NCBI RefSeq assembly: GCF_004027225.2
Contig: NC_044277.2
Coordinates: forward strand, 39,164,305-39,228,304
Direction: 5' to 3'
DNA: 64,000 nucleotides
From: Strigops habroptila
Taxonomy: Eukaryota; Chordata; Aves; Psittaciformes; Psittacidae
Shown here one piece after another: positions 58,061 through 64,000 of the stretch. Made by a program: the position numbers and the translations under genes. The first letter of the stretch is position 1, and each line of letters opens with the position of its first letter. The notes under the pieces were generated by a model. That model was not told the origin of the DNA. It ran no database searches and saw only the letters and a program-made list of their open reading frames with translations.

Positions 58061-61000
58061 AATTCTAAAACGTTTTTTGTTTTCTCTCAGTCATTTAATC
58101 AAACATCATCTCAAATTTTCTTCAAGCAGTCAGGGCAATGCCAACCTCTTTTCTGTAATTACAGAATTTGTATTACACACACAACAGCTGAAACAATTTT
58201 GTCTTTAGTTTTCAGTTTCTTAGAGTACTAAAATAATAAACATGCTCTAAAGTGAATATAAGTGTATTTGCTCTAACTCCTCTAACCAGTTAACAGAATA
58301 AATGTTGAAAGCCTAAATTTATAATTCATAGTGTTCAACCAGTTCACATGAAAAAAACCCACAAGTGTGTTTGACTTCAAGCACTAAAAACATTCCTCCA
58401 GCGCACAACACGATGCCACATTTGATTAGTTACACCTTTTATATCCATCCAATATAGGATTATACAGTTGGCCTTAAAGTTAGAAATGCTAACTCAAAAA
58501 GCAGTAAGTCAGTTTGTACAAAATAACTTGACCCAAAACTGCATTAAAAACCCCTTCAAAATCCTAATTTTACAGAGCACCCGATCAACAGTTTTCCATG
58601 AAACAGCTTTGTGTTTGATTGCTCAGCTGGTATAAATCACTTTGGCACTCCTGAAATACAGGAAACTGCTGGCCAGTCTTTTCTGTTTCAGTCAAAGGCA
58701 GTATAAGTAAACCTGAGAACAAAGCAAGCCCAACACTAACCGCATAGATCCTTTGGCATTTACATAGGTGTCACTTATATCACAGACCAGGTCCCATCCC
58801 ATTGTGCGCTTCCTTCCATAATTCTGACTGTCCCCCTAGATTCCTACTCCTACTAGGAATTCCTACTAGGATTCCTGCACCTACTGCTACTGGTTACTTC
58901 CCACTGAAATTAACATAAAAATCACTTTGACCACCAGCACTGTCGATAATTTACAACTTCTACAGTCAAAATCCTTGAAGCTATTTAGATACGTGATTAT
59001 TGCTGAAATGGTTTATGGGAGCTAGATGTCCAAAACCATCTGTGGCTCTGCATTCAATATCTGTACTTCAATTTTGCACCACTGAGACAAAGGGCAAATT
59101 AAGGGTCTGACTTCTCTTTAACTTCAAGCCAATGGGATCTTCTAGGTACTTAAGCCTTTAGAAATTCAGCAGTGTTTAAACAAGCGCTTAAAAGCCTTAT
59201 CACATGCAATTAGTTGTGATGATTTTTGGCTTGGCCTTTAGAGGGGGATATAGGTGGTCTGAAGTGGCCAAACTCCTCCTGAAGGGTTGATAAACCACAA
59301 GGCATTGCTTTTCCTTCAATAAAAAGCAGGGCATCTATTTTCCTGCTGAATGGAGTTGATGATACCAGGTTTTAAAAGGCAGAAAATACAGCTGCCTATA
59401 GAACCTTCGTGGCCTTTTTAAGATTTAGTTGTGTTCCCTATCACCTTTCTAGTGAGTGCTTCAGGATGCCATCAGCCACAGGAAAAGTCTTCTTCCCATT
59501 TTTTCACTCCATAGCACCTGCCTACCACATCAGCCTGGCTCCTGGAACACATCACCTCAGTGGTTTCATCCACAAGGACCTCAGGCTGTGCACACTGAGC
59601 CTGTTCATGCATGGGATGCAGGCATCAGCAACAGGTTTGCTTCAAACATACACTCCAGAAAGAACTAAAACGATGATGTAGTTGCAACCTTAAGCCTTCA
59701 CTTCAACATTTATTCACTTCTTTTCCCTAAAACTCACTTCTCTCTAAATTTGTCAAAAAGGGGCCCTTGCCAGCCTTCTAACTAAAACATTGTTGTATTT
59801 AATAATGCAAAAGGTTTACCAGTTGTTGTCACCCATCCTTCACAGTTAACAAAAAAAACTGTGATTTAATGAGGAATAAAACTTCCAAAGTTCTAATTAC
59901 CTAGTGTGTATTTTGCAGAATGAAGTAGATTGATTTACTACACCTTCCCATTTATATCAGTTCACGTAGTAAAAATGTATTTGACACAAACATCTAGCTG
60001 GGATATATACATGCAACCCAAAACAGGAGTGAGGACAAGCAAAGTGGAGTCTCTTCCAAGGTTGAACAGTCAGGTGGCAATGTACACGGAAGGGGGATGC
60101 GACTTGGATTCTCTGACAGAAATAACAAAGCTGAATAGTCCTCACTCCTTCCTTTAGAATTGAAAACCTCTCCAGACAGACAGTTTCTCGCTTAATAATT
60201 ATAATTCAAAAGGTGTGAAATTAGAATAAGATCTAATTTCTTCTGTTGACATGGAATTTCTTCTGACTTTCAGTTATGCCATCACTCAGGGGCTCTCTAA
60301 CACTAAAGTCTTCTAACATTCTCAGTAATTAACATGTCAGATGAAAGTAGCTCAAAATGTGCCAGTGGATCAAGCAAGGTTTCCTGAAGTCTACTTTACT
60401 AAATCACAAATCAAAACTAATGTTGAAGATAGGGTCTATGGGGCTGGAAGATGAAAAAGGGCATCTCATTCTTGGTTCAAGTTGTGAAAGGGTCCTCTAA
60501 TTTTCCCCTTATAATACATTCCTAGAAGTGCCACTTCAGCAGAAGATTATTGAAACAGCTGTATTGCTTTATATAAACAGAAAGGAGGAAAGCCCAATGT
60601 CTAGAAAGAAAATTAATTGCAGGAATATTCTGAAGGAAGAAATGTCATCCTGAGGCAAAAATCATATTCTACGTTTCCTTTCCCTTCCTTTCCTATTCCA
60701 GAGTATGATCAAATATAGTATCAGTGGTCTAAATAGAGAGTAAGTATAACAAAAACTGAATATGAACAATGAATGCTGGAAGGCTCTAGAATAAAAAGAT
60801 TAATTTCTCTGCATTAGGAGCAAAAGGAAGAAAAAGGCTAGTTGAGGTTAGGCAAGGATGAGTTTGGCATTTTAATAGGAACTAATTAGAAGAAGGAAGG
60901 GGAAAAAAAAAAGGATTTCGTGAACCAAATGCAGTTCACATATAGGAGCAGATCATGAGGGAGAGAGAAACTGATGAATACAATGATTTCCGAATACTAA

Positions 61001-64000
61001 ACTGCATGCAGCTGGAGCTCTGCCTGAAAACCTAGGTATAAATCTTGGGATAACGAGGAAAGGTCATACAGCCATTCCCACATCTCAGATTAACTTGGCA
61101 TATTCTACGAGCTGAAATATGCAGAGCATAACTTTGAATTTCCTGGGAGTTTCCTGGTAAATGGATATGTAGTATGATATACAATAAATATAAATAACTA
61201 CAAAATTATTATTACAATAATCAGTTTGTAATTACTTTTAAATAATCATAATTTATAGTTGTTTATAACCGTATCATAAATACAAGTAATTACAACATTA
61301 ATGTTGTTGGCTGTTTCAGATCATGTTTCCCAAGATAGAATCTTTATAAGAACAGCAACATGTTCTAATTTAATATACTGAAATAAGTATTATTAAACTC
61401 TCTTCAGCATAGACTCTAAATATGCACTGGCTCATTCTAATTCTGAAGGGAACTTAATTAACAAGAAGCAAAGTTTTCAATGTATTTCAATAAAGGCCCC
61501 TCTGTCATCAAGGATGATTTTGGAGGCCTACAGATAAGGCAAAGTGACAAATTCATAGCACGACTCTACAGTTTATGTATACATCTCAGTGCCACAACCA
61601 CCTTCTTCAAGCACTGCAGAGCTCTGCTAGACACAAACAGGAAGATTCCTTCTTATGCCAACAGGAGCATCCCAGAATTTCCAACTTCAAAGGCAAATGA
61701 ATGGTTAAGGTCCCTGAGCCTAGGCTGCTTTTAGAATGAAGAAATTCTGGCATGTGTTAGCTGGCCTTGAACCCATTTTATTTACAGTGGTGTTCTGAGA
61801 CAACCCTAAGGAGCCTACCATATTTCTGGCCTTTTAAAGATCTGAAGAGGGGTCTAAAAAGTCATACAGATAACAGTGTAACTTCCCTATCAGAGTCTTT
61901 AAACTTTCATGCTTCTCTTCAGTTCTCACAAAGGTGGGTAATTCAAGCATCACCAAAGAGATCCCTCTGCCTGACTAAGCTTTGCAGTCTGGTCTCTTTC
62001 GCCACAAGCAGCCACTTTGGCAGTGTTCAGACTTCATCTCTTCCACTTCCTTTGCAGCCCTACCACCTCTCATAGAAATCCCTTTTGTCAGCCTCTACTC
62101 ACGGCCTTGGATGTAACTTCACCACCCACAACACTGAAGTTTGCTTTCTGACTCAAATCACGAAAGACAACTGTACACATCTAATTGGACAATGACTGAG
62201 ACCTCCAGTTTCAGGTCCTAGCTGTGGAGGTTAGGTGTCTCCTTTTAGATTTTCTGCTTTTAATATTTTGATCATAATCCTTTGCTGCCCACAGTATTAA
62301 AAAGTCATACATACCAACAGGACTGCACTAATTACATTAAATCTGTCTCATAACTGTATTTCATAATATAACTATATTGTAGGTGTAAACCATCACTCCA
62401 CCCACCTGATAAGGGTAGGGAGCTATCATGAATATAGCTGTAAGCAATGAACAGGGTAGCAAAGCCAGCTGTAAATCATTAATCTGAGCATTCAATTACT
62501 AATCCCATCAGCCTCATTTAAAGCATTTAAACTGACAGTTGCATATCCAATTAACTGTTGCTATAGAAAACGAAAACGCTTAGAGGTACTTGACAGACAG
62601 ATCTTTACTGGCCCAGCAGGGATTTAGACTGAATTTGTTTAATTAGATTGTGACTTTACCTAAATTGAGCATTTACTGTAATCCTTGCTGAAACCATGGA
62701 ATGAAATCTCTTAAGGTTAAACAGTCATCACAAAAGCACATTGCTCTGCTAAATGGTTTGTTAAAAACACTGCACTGCTTCCTCAAGGGGAAGGCTGACA
62801 TACCCTTGTACACAGATTATGTGTGGTAAACCTTTCCATAGCTATATATGTCTGTATGTATACAGGGGCATACATGACCTTTGCCTCTTGCCATTCTGTC
62901 ATTACTCCCTCTCTTAGCACAGCCTTCCCCAGCCCAACAGTGACTGCAAAAGATCCTACCAACCCTGTATTTCCCTACTAAATTTAAATGTATGCACTGA
63001 CTTGCACTCCAACTGCAGACCTCTGATCAGAGCACATCTCAATTCCAATCCATATAAAATTATAGGACACTGAGTTATGAAAACTGTTCCTACGCTCCCA
63101 TGAGAATCTGCATCTTAACCCTTAGCCTTAAATATTCTATAAACCCTTAGCCTGGAAAATATTCTATAGCACTTATTCAGGTAATGTTTTTTCTTTCTCT
63201 CATGAGTAGAAAACAATGGCAGCAGTGGTATAAATAACAGGTGAATTTCTCTCATAAAAGCACTTGAGGCAGATAAGCCACATAAGCCTTTCTTAGAACA
63301 TATACACCAGCATTTTTCAATCATGACCTGCAGTATAAATGGGTTTTATACTGGGTCTTTCACATTTCTTTACGCTTCCATCTTCATCTCTGCAAATAAC
63401 TAGCGATAAGGGTAGGAAATGGGGCTGAAATTTCAACTGCATGACATTCCTCCATCTAGAAAAATATTATATAGAAAATATCTTTTATTTTATTATTTTG
63501 TGGATATGGCATAGCTGTCATGCTGTGACAACTAATGACAAAGTTAATGTGACATAGTCATTCTCAGAAAGTGATTAACTCATTCTTTGCCCATCAGCCA
63601 GAAAAATAAAAAAGCTGTCAGCTTCCATCTGAACAGAAGCAGTGGAAACTAGTCAAAGCAAAGACCTTCCATGGGAGCTCACGCATCCTTAAAATTTGCT
63701 TATCCATCTGCAGATCAGCAGACTCAGGATATGGGAGGTGTTTTACTCCCCGGTATCTATCATACTGAGTTTCTCTGTAGTAATGGAGAAAAAAATTACT
63801 TAAACAGGTTTCTCAGGCTAGATTAAGAGGTTCAGAAGTAATAGCTTCTCCGTCTGAATTCTTCAGAGATCCCTTAGATTCAAGAAGTTTCACCATCACT
63901 GCATAAAATGAATCTGTTCACAGCATCATGACCATTCACAACACATAGCACCTGCAAATGCCTTTTAAACATACCAATCTTCACTGTCCCAGCACCAATC
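58061..64000. other. intergenic downstream of PENK, no gene recognised
   Basis: AT-rich, with short chance open frames only (at most about 102 codons). A small cluster of TCCTACTAGGA-like repeats occurs near 58845-58880. No CR1, LTR or RNA gene was noticed. Regulatory elements cannot be assessed without comparative data. Confidence 0.55.

Overview
This is vertebrate nuclear DNA, almost certainly from a bird and probably a songbird. It has sparse AT-rich non-coding sequence, several 3'-truncated or rearranged CR1 LINEs ending in the avian ATTCTATG-type repeat, retroviral LTRs of a kind I associate with passerines, and one unmistakable vertebrate gene, proenkephalin (PENK), on the + strand. There is no prokaryotic gene organisation; nearly all short open frames are chance, repeat-derived or CpG-island-derived.

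Layout: 1-16134 is intergenic, interrupted by a solo LTR at 444-1010 flanked by a 5-bp target duplication. 16135 to about 18230 is the 5' part of an endogenous retrovirus: LTR, a lysine-tRNA-like primer binding site, a small hydrophobic reading frame, then a larger frame that contains a 5S-rRNA-like segment near its start and ends in an 81-bp tandem repeat coding for Thr/Pro/Ala-rich sequence. A 4-bp deletion in one repeat copy breaks that frame. No 3' LTR is visible. 18231-41243 is intergenic with an LTR scrap (20612-20652), an ancient LINE tail (33540-33612) and a CR1 3' end (33988-34553). A third, longer LTR (41244-41869) is again a solo copy with a perfect 5-bp duplication. 46078-49390 holds three more CR1 pieces, one with a large internal deletion.

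53032-58060 is the PENK locus. A CpG island carries a promoter with recognisable ENKCRE-1, ENKCRE-2, an inverted CCAAT box and a TATA box. A 5'UTR (probably two small exons) is followed by the signal-peptide/synenkephalin exon (54294-54435), a 2.6-kb intron, and the large exon (57079-57747) that encodes all the opioid peptides; the mRNA ends at a poly(A) signal at 58035. Two departures from an ordinary PENK stand out: the first coding exon is one base short (missing G in a G run) so the start codon is out of frame with the rest, and the second Met-enkephalin copy reads YGGVM instead of YGGFM, next to a KK rather than KR upstream cleavage site. These may be real lineage changes or sequence errors. 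58061-64000 is intergenic with nothing recognisable.

The most unusual structure is the 5S-rRNA-like segment embedded in frame in the retroviral reading frame, followed by a B-box-like motif. Whether it is known could not be checked here.
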